NCBI GenBank assembly: GCA_003427395.1
Contig: BFEA01000050.1
Location: 939,218 to 982,454, forward strand
DNA: 43,237 nucleotides
Origin: Chara braunii
Taxonomy: Eukaryota; Streptophyta; Charophyceae; Charales; Characeae
Direction: 5' to 3'
Shown: positions 8,895 through 19,570 of the stretch, piece after piece
Layout: each line of letters begins with the position of its first letter
Numbering within the stretch: the stretch's first letter is position 1
The notes under the pieces: generated by a model
Told to the model about the DNA's origin: nothing
Seen by the model: the letters and a program-made list of their open reading frames with translations, nothing else
The model's database searches: none
Program-made: the position numbers and the translations under genes

Positions 8895-9159
8895 GTGTGA
8901 ACTATCATTGCTTCATTGTTTCCTGGATGTGATCTACTCGGCTTTCCTTTGTGACCGGTTGTGAGGATTCTATGGAGCGAATTGTACTTTCAATGTTTTT
9001 TGTCTTATCGCATGGTCAAGTCTTCCGCTGTGTTTATCTCTCTGTGTGCGGTGTGATACTTTCATCTTCTCCTCTTCCTTCTATGTATGTATGGGCATAC
9101 CTGGAAGTCTATGTGAGCGACTGTTGGTCTTCTGACAACAAATATCTAGGTTCATAACA
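8895..9159 (+). repeat. 5-prime LTR of chromovirus A (truncated)
   Basis: Matches 17572-17845 closely from GTGTGAACTATCATTG to TTCATAACA. The copy at the right begins about 11-12 bases earlier (TGTGTATACTG), so this LTR is cut at its outer edge where it meets the gypsy RNase H sequence. The right copy has four extra bases (CAGC) near 17620. Confidence 0.85.
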
Positions 9160-9160
9160 G

Positions 9161-9173
9161 TCGGTATCAAAGC
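9161..9173 (+). promoter_or_regulatory. Primer binding site, chromovirus A
   Basis: TCGGTATCAAAGC begins two bases after the LTR end. It resembles the initiator-Met tRNA site TGGTATCAGAGC used by most plant Ty3/gypsy elements, with two mismatches. Confidence 0.6.
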
Positions 9174-10678
9174 GATTGGATCCAGTGGGTGGAGTAGTTG
9201 ATGAGTTGGAGCAATCATCATCATCTGGAGAGACACTCGAGTTGAACTTCATGGCGATTTGTCATCTTCTGTGTTGGTGACAGTAAGGGTGCTGGTGGTA
9301 AGTGTGTGGCGAGAAGTACTGCATATAGGGTGATTCACTCATGCACAGGATTGCATAGGAGTGAGTGGTGATTGATGCTTAGAGGTCCGGGAGGCTCTGA
9401 GGAGCCTATTTATAGCCTGACGACTCATCTGGGAACTGACGATTGGCAAGGAAGTGACTTGAGGGTGTTGCGATTTTGGAATTGGGTCAGGATCCCCAAT
9501 TTCCAAGCAGCACAGTACAGGTTGGAGCAGCGCTGCACCGAGTTTGTCAGTTATTAACGTTTGGGAGTCCAAATTCGCTGAATTTGTCAGTTGAGGGCGA
9601 AGTGTCACAGAAAGATCTATAGGATCACCATTTTTCAAAGGATTTTGTACGTGAGAATACTGAGAACTATTAGGAGAAGAAACTGGCGAGATGGGTGTCA
9701 GGAGACGGTCGTAGCCAGGGTTTCACTCATCATCTTCAGAGATATCCGTGAAGTAAGCGTGTTCCTTACTCTACTTTGTGTGGCGATTCTAGGGTTATTT
9801 TTTAGAATAGCGAAATTTGGCCTGTCAGTGAGTAGACACCTGAAAATAAAATTCAGACTGTGACACGGCCATAGCCAACTTCCCCTACCCATCTTCTTTG
9901 ACTTCTACTAACCCTGTTTGACCATCTCTCTTACTCAACTTTCATCTATGGTTGCTTTACAGTATTGCGATTCATATCATAGTATAGGATAATGATTTAG
10001 ATTGTTCAGGGCCCTGTTGTCGGTGATTATGGAAATTTGAATTTTGCGCTGCCATAGCTGGAGCTTGGTTAGGCTAGGGTTAGTCATAAATTCAGTTCTG
10101 TCTGTCATAATTCAATTCTGTCTGGTCCTGGTAAATCGCGATTCAGTATTCAGTCTGTCTGAAATCGCATAGTCAGATTTGATGTGTTGAGTCAGCTACA
10201 GTGCAATCTGTACTTCGCCATACCCTGGGTACGACATACAGGGTCATCCAGTGGTGAGGTGAGCCGGGTAAAGTCTAAAAATAGTATACCCAATAAATGG
10301 CTGCATCTTGGTCATCAATAAATACCCGTCAGTCACTAATAGTCACTTTGTCTAATTACTATCTACTGCTAATCAGTCCAGGACTGCATCCTGAAAGTAA
10401 TTAATACAGGATTTGCAGTGATTGCACTCATTTGATGTGTCAGGGAACTGAATAGAAAATCATGAAATTGGTTTTTGCTGAGTCATCTCTAAACTGACCC
10501 CTGACCCTCAAGCGGTCTGCAGAGACCGAGCACTTACCTGCTCATACTCACCAACTTCTTGTCTAAGTTAGGTGACAGCAATTGGGCAAGTACTTCAGAG
10601 AAAACCCAATTCATGTTACTTTCATTTTTGTCTTCTATTTATTTATTTATTTTATTTATTGTTTTGTGGGCGATTCAA
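9174..10678 (+). other. Leader of chromovirus A
   Basis: About 1.5 kb between primer site and gag with no long open frame. It contains short repeated phrases such as ATTCAGTTCTGTCTG (10092-10125). The A/T-rich ATTTATTTATTT stretch is just before the gag start. It probably functions as an untranslated leader. Confidence 0.5.
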
Positions 10679-10679
10679 G

Positions 10680-11314
10680 ATGTCTAGTTTAGAGAAGGGA
10701 GAATCTTCCGAGGAGAAGCCTCAGCTTCCTCTCTCCCTTTTAGAGGCCGAACTGTTGGCTAAGGAGGAGAAACTCCGGAAACAGGCACAAGCGATTGAGG
10801 CTCTGAAGGCAGAGATGAAGTATAGGGAGGAGGTAGATCAGAAAGAGACTAGAAGGAAGCTTCTCATTGCAGACGTTGGGAAGATCAGGGTGAGTGGTTC
10901 TGCCAGTAAGTACAATAAGGACATGGTTGAGTTTGTCCTTCTCCAGGATGACATCAACCGGACCTATTTTACTAACTGGGATGCGAGAATCACCCGCCTG
11001 AAAGATTAGTTGTCAGCTCATTCCAAGAAATTGAATGATATCTCTTCCAAGTTGGACCTCCCCTTTACCCATTTGCAGATCTCCCCTACCCTGACCGTTC
11101 CTCCATCTCCTGGGGCCTCCCAAGCGGGACCCCAACAAACCCCACAATCTAGACCCACATCCCCTCCTTCTACACCCAAGTCAACAGGCGCTTCACAACC
11201 CTCAGCTCCATTTGATCAGCAGCGGCCCAAGCTGACTCCGGCCCCCATGTTCTCTAGTGAGGACCCGAAGGCTATGAATCCCCCCCAAAGGCGGCCACGC
11301 GCGGCCGAGGTCAT

Positions 11315-11345
<31 letters not shown>

Positions 11346-12660
11346 CATTCTGGAAAAAAAGAATGTTATGCAAAAAAATAAACTGAACAAGCTTTGCCTT
11401 GTGGTCATATCCAAAACCTTTACTGAATTGGAAATTAAAAAACACATAAATTTCATAGTCTGTCTTAAAAAAAAAAAAAAACATCTTTTGCCTCACGAAA
11501 ATTAGTTTTTGAATTTTTAAAATTCAAAGACAAAGTCAAAAAAAAAAAAAAAAAAANNNNNNNNNNNNNNNNNNNNNNNNNNNNNNNNNNNNNNNNNNNN
11601 NNNNNNNAAAAAAAAAAAAAAAAAAAAGCATACAACATCATAGTTTTTTTTTTTTTTTTCCCTTTTAAGTCTAAAAACATTCTTGAAAGTCGCGACCGCA
11701 CCCAACCACGGCCGGAGCCGCGGCGGCCATGATCACGGCTGCCCTCCGAGTTTGACCCCGTGGCCGCGGCCGCGGGTGATACATAGCCCGAAGGTGGATG
11801 TTGCAGATTGGGTCACTGCACAAAGAACCTACCTGAGTAGGTTACGATGTGATGAGGATGTGAAAGTGGGTGTCATCCTTGCTTATCTGGAGAAGGCTAC
11901 ACTGAAATGGTGCACCTCTACCTCTAGCAAGCAAGGGATGAAAATGTATGATTGGGAACAAAGGCAGGGGGGAACTAGTTTTCTGCAGGCACTGCAAGAC
12001 CGGTTTGCAGACAAGCAGCAGGCCAGGAAAGCAATAGACAAAATTTTGCGCCTGGGCCAGAGGAAATTTCATGGCTCCTTGTCCAAATTGTACTCCACCT
12101 TTGAGAGTCTCACACCGACTCCTAGGTTGGAGATGAGTGAGCAGGATCTGCTCATTCATTTCCTTAGGGCAACGCCTGATCAAAACCAACTTGCATTATT
12201 CTCTCGGGGCCACAATGACTTATGGTCCTTTGGCAGAGCATCCATGGGTCTTGAGTCCAAACTCCATGTCTAGGAAACACCTTGTGAAGGAAGGAAGAGA
12301 CCCTCCTCAAAGGGGGGTAGAAGGAGGAAAGGTGCTCTGTTTGCTGCAGTTCTCAGTTCAGATGATGATGCAGCATCCCAGGGTGGGACCCCTTCATCGA
12401 GAGTTGTCTCTTCATCTACTGCAAATCCTGTCGTTCTTGCCTTGACGGATGCTTTGATGAGACTGACTAAGGGCAAAGCCTCAACCCAGAAAGCATCAAC
12501 CAGCAGTAAGGGGAAAGGAAAGGGACGTGCCTCTTCCCTACAACCTAGAGAGTACCACTACCATGAGACGTCCGTTGGCGAGCTGACCCCCTTGATCCTT
12601 CCACCTTCCCCTGGCATGCACTCAGGGTCCAGGAGGGAGTTTGGAGGAAAAGGAACTTGA
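10680..12660 (+). pseudogene. gag of chromovirus A (interrupted)
   Basis: The frame starts at ATG 10680 (MSSLEKGESS). A Lys/Glu-rich coiled-coil-like stretch is at residues 20-65. It hits TAG at 11007-11009 and continues in frame with a Pro/Ser-rich segment. From about 11281 to 11790 it is broken by foreign GC-rich and poly-A sequence with a gap. The capsid-like part resumes at about 11790 (VDVADWVTAQRTYLSRLRCD ... ATLKWCTS). A Lys/Ser-rich tail follows, and a degraded zinc knuckle near 12690-12735 (KGVCQRYEGD ... KDCP) has lost ligand residues. Gag would coat the RNA in virus-like particles. Confidence 0.7.
11281..11790. other. GC-rich/poly-A interruption and assembly gap in gag
   Basis: Left edge: GC-rich GGCGGCCACGCGCGGCC, then runs of A. 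Next comes A-rich sequence containing ATGTTATGCAA and CATCTTTTGCC motifs, an N run (11557-11607), more poly-A and poly-T, then GC-rich sequence (GGCCGGAGCCGCGGCGG). The A-rich motifs resemble those beside the second gap at 29684. The gag frame is clear on both sides, so this is an insertion or a misassembled stretch. Confidence 0.5.
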
Positions 12661-12949
12661 AGGACAAGGGAGTCTGTCAGAGATACGAGGGGGACAACTT
12701 CCTCAAGGATTGTCCCAGTGTGCCTCGCAGATCTACAGTCGGCTTTAGTTAAAAAAACTAGAGTGGCGAGAAGTGGAAGCAGCAACTCCTTCCACCAATG
12801 AAGATTCTGCTTCTGATGAGGCTGAATCCATGTTATCTCGCGCTGATTCCTTTTGTGGAGTTGAAGCGTCAGGGTCCTTCTATACGAGGACACTGATCTG
12901 GATGAGACATGGGAGGAGGATGAATCTCAAAGCCTTGCCGATCTCTTCC

Positions 12950-13676
12950 TGTCTTTGCAGGAAAGAAAAAAGCATAGGTCTTCGACCCTTCATCCTGGGA
13001 GTTAAGTTTAAAGAGTTCTTGGACTGTGGGGCTACTCGTAACTTTATGTCTCCCAAGACAGTCAGCAGGCTGCACTTGGATCAGAGACTGGTAAAGTTGC
13101 GACAACCTATTGAGGTTCGTATTGGTGACTCATCTACAGTTAGGATGACTACTGTTGTCAAGGGTCTACTAGTGGTCTTTGACAAGCAGGGAGAAATCAG
13201 GCAACGCCTGACTTTCTATGTGTTTCCTAACGTACCCTTTGACCGTGTGTTCTCTTTACAGTGGCTGAGTGCCACCAACCTTAGGATTGACTGGCGGATC
13301 CCTAGGGTTGAGCTACCTCACCAGCAAGGGGAGTATCGCCCTTGTATGCTTGTTGGCGAGTATTATCCTGCCAGTAACTGTTATTGTATGCGTGCTCGCA
13401 ATTTTATGAAACTGTCACGCCAGACTGACCACACACGTCTGTTTGTAACATATGTCAAACAGACTGATGTGGAGACATCACCCGACCAGTAGTTGTTATT
13501 GTATGCGTGCTCACAGTTTTATGAAACTGTCACGCCAAATTAACCACACACGTTTATTTGTAGCATATGTCAAACAGACTGATGTGGAGACTGGTCCTGG
13601 TCCCTCTCAAGTTCAACAAGTAGTTGACCGATTCTCAGACCTTATGCAGGAGCCGACTAGACTTATCCATGCGTAG
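12950..13676 (+). pseudogene. Protease region of chromovirus A
   Basis: Retropepsin-like segment. The active-site motif reads FLDCGATRNFMS (normally D-S/T-G-A; here Cys replaces Ser) at about 13018-13053. HLDQRLVKL, a GDSSTVRM strand and a FDRVFSLQWL flap-to-C-terminal region follow. It is then disrupted by the 115-bp tandem duplication at 13371, which changes frame. A TAG at 13674-13676 stands where the sequence before the RT expects Gln. Confidence 0.7.
13371..13592. repeat. 115-bp tandem duplication
   Basis: CCAGTAACTGTTATTGTATG at 13371 is repeated as CCAGTAGTTGTTATTGTATG at 13486. Similarity continues to GATGTGGAGAC near 13591. The period of 115 is not a multiple of three, so the duplication alone breaks the protease-RT frame. 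The copies differ at several positions, so the event is not very recent. Confidence 0.9.
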
Positions 13677-14400
13677 ACCAAGCATAGGATTGAGCTCCTG
13701 CCTGGCTTGGTCCCTCCCAAGGGACGGGTCTATAGGATGTCTCCGGTTGAACTTAATGAGCTTAGGAAACAGTTGGAGACCCTAACCAACAAAGGCTGGA
13801 TTCGGTCCAACACATCTGAATTTGGGGTACTAGTTCTCTTTGTTCCAAAGAGAAATGGTGAGTTTAGAATGTGTGTGGACTACATGGATCTCAACAAGAT
13901 TACGAGGAAGTCTATAGAGCCTTTTCCTCGGATCGATGATCTGTTGGACATGGTGCAATGTTGCACTATCTTCAACAAAATCGACCTCAAATCTGGCTAC
14001 CACCAGATTAAGATGGTTGAAGGCGATGTCCACAAGGCAACCTTCAAGACCAGATATGGGATTTATGAGTACTTGGTCATGCCATTCGGTCTTTGCAATG
14101 CCCCATACAGAGATGCATTGCATACTCAAGCCTTACCTGAAGAAGTTTGTAGTTGTTTATCTGGATGATATCTTGATATTCAGTCATTCTGTCAAGGAGC
14201 ATGCGCAACATCTGACTTTGGTCCTCCAGACCGTACATGATAATTAGTACAAGACTTGAAGATCAACAGGGAGAAGTCCTCTTTTGGAGTTAACTCTGTT
14301 GTATCTTGGGCATGTCATTTCTGGAGATGGATTAGCTCCTCAGGCAACGAAAGTTGCCGCTGTTAGGAATTGACCGAAGTCTGTGAACGTTCGTGATGCC
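13677..14400 (+). pseudogene. Reverse transcriptase of chromovirus A
   Basis: RT motifs in order: [57 protein letters not shown] with the first catalytic Asp, [14 protein letters not shown], then, one frame away, [12 protein letters not shown] with the YLDD catalytic pair (about 14150-14185). Between NAP and YLDD the frame shifts and part of the ATFQ region is lost. TAG at 14245-14247 and a further shift follow, then LGHVISGDGL. It would copy the element RNA into DNA. Confidence 0.8.
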
Positions 14401-15035
14401 CAGTTTTTCTTGGTTCTTGCATCATATTACAAAAAGTTCATTAAGAACTTCTCTTCCATTGCAGCACCCCTAATTGACCTCAGAAAGAAAGACATTTCCT
14501 TTCTTTGGACATTAGAATGTTAGGAGGCTTTTATACGTCTTAAGGAAACCTTGATTTGTGCACCTGTTATGAAGCTACCTAATCCTACCTTGCCTTTTGT
14601 GCTAACAACTGATGCTTGTTAGCATGGTGTGGGAGCGGTACTTCAGCAGGATGATGAGAATGGTCTGTAGTCTGTCGAATACATGAGCAAAAAGATCAAA
14701 ACTAAGAAGCTGCAAGACTCTACCTATGAGAAGGAACTCTATGCTCTTGTATCAGCGATCAAGCATTGGAAGCACTTTCTCATGGGGAGACACTTCAAGA
14801 TCTTTTTAAATTACTCCACCCTTCAGTGGATGAAGTCAAGGGAGAGTTGAATGACAAGTTTGCCCGCTACATTCAATTCATTGATCTGTTTGACTTTGAA
14901 CTGATGCACAAGAAGGGTTGCCACAACAAAGTAGCAGACGCCCTTTCTCATAGGTCTGACGCTCTCTTCGTGATCTCCTTCACTCACTCTTTTGGGGAGA
15001 AGACTCGTCATACCATTGCCTGTTTGCTGCCCTAG
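14401..15035 (+). pseudogene. RNase H of chromovirus A
   Basis: Connection domain YYKKFIKNFSSIAAPLIDL, then FVLTTDAC with the catalytic Asp, HGVGAVLQQD, EKELYALVSAIKHWKHFL and the closing KKGCHNKVADALSHR. In-frame TAG codons at 14521, 14620 and 14668 stand where relatives have Gln. A TAG at 15033-15035 again fits CAG. Confidence 0.75.
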
Positions 15036-16120
15036 AACCCGATTTTTTGACCCATTGTGAGGAGTCTACAGGATGATCATGGTTCTGAACCAGGTTATAC
15101 TCTGGTTTCATATCTGTTGTACACTTGCAGTAGAGGTAAGGAACGTCTCTGTATTTCTCAGGACCGCAAGTTGAGAACACTTTTGATGTCAGAATGTCAT
15201 GATACTCGTGGTCATTTTGGTGTCCTCAAATCATATGCGGCCCTGTCGCAGAGGTTCTTCTGGAAAGAGATGAGTGACATGTTGTAGTCTGTTGACACCT
15301 GTGAGTTGTGCTAAAGGAATAAGGTCGTACGTAGACCTCCTTTTGGCCTACTCAAACCACTTCTCATCCCTAAGACACCTGCACAATCAATGTCTATTGA
15401 CTTTACTGATTTGTGTAGGACCACTCCTCGTGGTATGCATCAGGTTATGGTCTGTGTGGACAGATTCTCCAAATATGTTGAGTCCATCTCTGTGCCAGAA
15501 GAAGCCAGAGTCCCGGTTGTTCAGACGACATTTGCTGACAGGTGGGTCACTCATCATGGACCACCCACCTCTAATGTCAGTGATCGAGATCCATGTTTTT
15601 GCATCCATGAGTGAGAATCCTACTGCAAGGACTACCTTCATTCGCGCTTAGACATAATATCTGGTCGTCATCCTGAAGCCAATGGACACGCTGAAGTGAT
15701 GAACCATATTCTGTTTCAGTTGTTGGGTCCTGTAATCAGTCCAGATCAGCAGGACTGGGATCTTCATCTTGGTCGTGCACAACTGGTATATAAAACTTAT
15801 GTCCACTCCTCTACAGGCTTTACACCCTACCGATTATACTGAGTCACGAGCCACGACAACCTCTTGATGACATTGTTAATAAGGCTGCCCCTACACTGAC
15901 ACCTGGAACCGCAGAGTTCACTGGGCATTACTGTGTGGACATTGAGTGCGATCGTGCCAACTTGCTCAAAACCCAAAAGGCTATGATTCAACAGGCTAAC
16001 AGGCATAGACGTCCCTCCACTATTCCCGCAGGTGATTGGGTATGGGTGCTCAGTTCTGTGCTGTCACGAGAGAAGGATATTGCTCAGTTCTGTGCTGTCA
16101 CGAGAGAAGGACATTTCACC
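15036..16120 (+). pseudogene. Integrase of chromovirus A
   Basis: Zinc-binding H2C2 segment: CHDTRGHFGVLKSYAALSQR, then CELC. A TAG at 15285-15287 and a TAA soon after both lie at expected Gln codons. The catalytic core shows MVCVDRFSKYVES, SDRDPCF and HPEANGHAEVMN (DDE pattern visible). The frame breaks near 15611-15650 and 15840. The C-terminal region at 15935-16122 contains a 34-bp tandem duplication. Confidence 0.75.
16048..16115. repeat. 34-bp tandem duplication in integrase
   Basis: GCTCAGTTCTGTGCTGTCAC recurs 34 bases later, with the unit ending AGAGAAGGA. The length is not a multiple of three, so it shifts the frame just before the integrase C-terminal domain. Confidence 0.9.
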
Positions 16121-16139
16121 TAAGTTGTTGCCACGTTAT

Positions 16140-16526
16140 ATAGTTCCATGACAGGTTTTAGATTCAGTGGGGGCTGAACCTTTCGGCCCATCGTACATTA
16201 TTGACGTCCCCCTGCATCTACAAACCTATCCGGTCTTTCATGCATCTAAGTTGTTACCATTTACTTCAGCTGATGCATTCCTAAACCGACCCCTTCAATA
16301 TGGTTCACTGATCCCTGAAAAGGGATATGAGGTGGAAAATATTGAGGATGAGGCATGCACTTGCCGTGATGTGAAGTATCTTGTGAAGTTCATGTACCAG
16401 CCCCATACTGAGGAGCACTGGTTTACATGTAAAGAACTTCTCAAGACAGCAAAGTCAGTTGTCCTCAAATATGAGGCAACCAAGAAGGGATTATACCCTC
16501 GACGATCTGCACGCCTGCACTCCTAG
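16140..16526 (+). pseudogene. Integrase tail and chromodomain of chromovirus A
   Basis: First an SH3-like strand set (SYIIDVPLHLQTYPVFHASKL). Then comes a chromodomain at residues 53-107 of the frame from 16167 (positions 16323-16487): GYEVENIEDE, DVKYLVKFMYQP, EEHWFTCKEL, VLKYEA. The usual KWKG is KFMY, so one aromatic-cage residue is altered. Chromodomains direct chromovirus integration to heterochromatin marks. The frame ends at TAG 16524. Confidence 0.75.
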
Positions 16527-17559
16527 CTCGGAGATCCTCGCTCTGGGGGAGGGTAGGTCTGCAATGACTTGCTGTAACGTGTTGTTTTCTCTCGTTGGTG
16601 ACCCGTTGACTCTAGGTTGTAACATAGGTAGGTTAGATTCGTTATTTTGTTTGGCTGAGGGCTAACCGAGAGACCTGCCTGTAAGGAAAATTCGTGAGGG
16701 ACCTAACTAAAAATTCAGGAAATTTAGGCTCGCACTAACTAGGATTTCCTACAGATACCCTTACTGCGAATAACAGGCCAAGGCTACCCCTAGGACAGAT
16801 ATGCCCTACGACCTAAGCTGATAGACGGTCCTATAGCCTATAGCCGGGTAGGGAGAGGCCCTAGAGGGCGAAATTGAAACGGTACCGGTCGGTCCAGTCA
16901 ATCCGGTCTAGGTCTAGGCTAGGGTAGTGTAGTGCTATTAATAGATTGTGGACATCAGTTCGGGGATTTCAGTAGTTTGTACCGTGTACATCGCTGTTGT
17001 ACAATGCATGAACCGGAGTGGTGACAGCTTCAGTGTTGGAGAAGACGGGCATAGCCAGACCTGCGAAGCGTCGACCATAGTTGGGACCTGCGCTGTTCTC
17101 TGACAACAGCCGGGGCTGTTCAGAGGTCTGGGCTATTTGGATTCTGTTGGAGGCAAGAAAAGTTGGTGCCCCGCTGAACCCTCCTTAGGAGTAGGGTGTC
17201 AGGGTGTTTGGCGTTGCAGCCATAGCTGCAACTTTCATCCTTAGAGATCATCAATGTTAGGAGAGGTGGCGCTGCTATAGATTTCCACCTGGGAGGTCTT
17301 TATGCACTTCATCTTCATCAGTAATTGAGGCCTTGGTCTTCTTCTTCATCCTTTGAGAGGTGCTTGGCCTCAGAGGCCTGCTTCAGGGTGGCGCTACCCC
17401 TCTGGAGGTAGTATCTGGGTGGCGCTGGTTGTTTCAGGGACTCAGGGGTAAAGGTAGCGGTTACTTAGGGTTGGGACGTGAAGCGCTGCTCATTTATGAG
17501 CAGCGCACCATGCTACTAGGGTTATCCTGACATTTCGAGACTTTGAGTTAAAAAGACAG
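16527..17559 (+). other. Untranslated 3-prime region of chromovirus A
   Basis: About 1 kb with no long frame between chromodomain and LTR. A purine-rich TTAAAAAGACAG (17548-17559) directly before the LTR is a candidate polypurine tract. Confidence 0.5.
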
Positions 17560-17845
17560 TGTGTATACTGTGTGTGGACTATCATTGCTTCATTGTTTCC
17601 TGGATGTGATCTACTCGGCTCAGCCTTTCCTTTGAGACTGGTTGTGAGGATTCAGTGAAGCGAATTGCACTTTCAGTGTTTTCTGTTATATCGCATGGTC
17701 AAGTCTTCCGTTGTGTTTATCTCTTTCTGTGCAGTGTCATACTCCCATGATCCTCTTCCATTCCTTCTGTGTATGTATGGGCATACCTGGTAGTCTATAT
17801 GAGCGACTGTTGGTCTTCTGTCAACAAACAACCAGGTTCATAACA
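17560..17845 (+). repeat. 3-prime LTR of chromovirus A
   Basis: About 286 bp, starting TGTGTATACTG and ending TTCATAACA, matching the left LTR. LINE sequence begins immediately outside it at 17846. Confidence 0.85.
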
Positions 17846-19570
17846 CTAATATGATTAGCTTTTTTCTCAAGAGTCTGACTTTACGCACAAACCACGAAAG
17901 GGCAAAAAGGGCTACATTCAACATCATAGCTCTACCAAACAGGAGAGGTGTGGGGCACTGCCGCATTTAGAGACACATTGAATTACTTGTTGTGCGAGGA
18001 TATTTGGTTGCTTTTCGACACAGCTACAAAGAGCTACCCACACTCCTAAATACCTTTCAGAAGCACCCTCAGCGATCCTTTTCATTCCAAAATTCACAGA
18101 TAACAAGTACTGGGCCGACAATAAAAACACATCCTTATTCTAATTAACCGCTGCCTCCGATAATTCAGCGTACTCGGTCAGGCATAGCTGAAGACCACCC
18201 ATTGACTGTGTAGACACCGCCAGTGGATCTTCTACTAAAGCTTGGATCTTGCACTTTGCACTTTGTACTTTTAAGCCCTGGATATTTGGATTAAGCCTTA
18301 TGTTGTTGACCAAAACCTCTAGCTGAAGAACAAAGATAATCGGGACCAATGGACACCCTTGGCGCATAGATATAGTGAGCGAGAAGGGCTCAAAATTTTG
18401 CACATTAATCATTATTGAGGCTTTTGACAGACCATACAGTGCAATTACCTACTTGCTAAACTTAAGGTAAAAAATGTGGTCAAGACATAAGCCCGGTTCT
18501 CTCTATCATAAGCCTTCTCTAAGTCCAGTAGCATGATGACTATGTCCTGATTATCCCTCTGGACTAGCTTTTGCGATTCCATGGTTGTGACAATGTTATC
18601 AAAAATGGATCTTCCCCTAACGAACACCGCTTGGTCCCTATCCACCATATACCGGAGTAAGCCTGACAACCTTCTGGCCAACGTTTTTGCTAGCAGCTTA
18701 TACAATACGTTTAGGAGTGATATGGGTCGTCAGCTCCTAATCTCAACCTTGTTACCTTTCTTATACGACACTGAGAGTCTAAGATAATGTAGTAAGACAT
18801 ATTCGGAGTGAGCACGCCTCTTGAAATAACCTCGTTGTAAATCTCCAATAGGTGTGGTGGGAGGACATTCCAGTATGTAAAATTTCACTAGGAGTCCCTC
18901 ACTACCGGGCGCCTTACCTTTAGCCATTGAATCCGCTGCAACCCTTAGCTCCATCTCCGGGATTGGGACGTCCAAACTCAGGCAGTTTTGGTTTCGGAGT
19001 CTAACCGTTGTGCAGGACCAGTGATCCGAATTTGAAGATAAATCAGTGTTTGAGTCTTCCCCCAGTCTTCTAGACGTGAGTATGTCACGAAAATATGGTA
19101 CAACATACTCGCATATTTTTGAAGAGGAAACGGCCACGCTTGCTGCAGGGATGAAGGGGTGTTGTAGAGTCTTTATGCCTTGGGCAACGCATTTTGAAGT
19201 CTGGAACGACTCTCGCGTCATTCTCTCGTACACGGTAATACCTTTGACCCTCAAAGTCTCAGACGTTCTGCCCATTCTTCCGATTTCTGTTGTTGCAGGT
19301 CGTCCCATTCTGACATGAGCATGGCTGTATTCTTCACCTACACTTGTGTTGATGTCGAGTGTAGCTTCATCCTCTGCGCAATGATCGCCAACTTAGTTGT
19401 AATTTGCAGTTCCTCTTGCTTCCTTCTTGCAGTTGCGATGCGAGAGAATACGCTTAGCATACTGGAAGTGATGAATGTACCTGCATCCCACCATTCTTCC
19501 GTAAGACCTCCCCCTGCCAGCATTGATTACCCTGGAATCCAGGGGATTACCCGAGCAGGGAACGCCCTTT
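17846..19570 (-). pseudogene. L1-like LINE reverse transcriptase fragment
   Basis: Non-LTR RT signatures on the minus strand: the linker between endonuclease and RT (about 19520-19040), MAKGKAPGSEGLLVKFY, NVLYKLLAKTLARRLS, DQAVFVRGRSIFDNIVTTME, MLLDLEKAYDR, MRQGCPLVPIIFVLQLEVL, then ALVEDPLAV where the catalytic FADD should be, and ERYLGVWV. The frame is broken at about 18440, 18705 and elsewhere. No endonuclease is recognisable upstream. The 3-prime end is cut by the LTR of chromovirus A. RT activity is lost. Confidence 0.75.

Larger units (their letters stand above)
8894..17845 (+). mobile_element. Chromovirus A (Ty3/gypsy), decayed
   Basis: An 8.95-kb plus-strand element with matching LTRs, a primer binding site, gag, protease, RT, RNase H, integrase and a C-terminal chromodomain, in Ty3/gypsy order. 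Many frames are interrupted, several by CAG-to-TAG changes. Two tandem duplications (115 and 34 bp) shift the frame, and a gap with A-rich and GC-rich sequence splits gag. The left LTR lacks its first bases and no target duplication flanks the element, so the left end is a rearrangement point. The right end lies in a LINE fragment. Confidence 0.85.
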
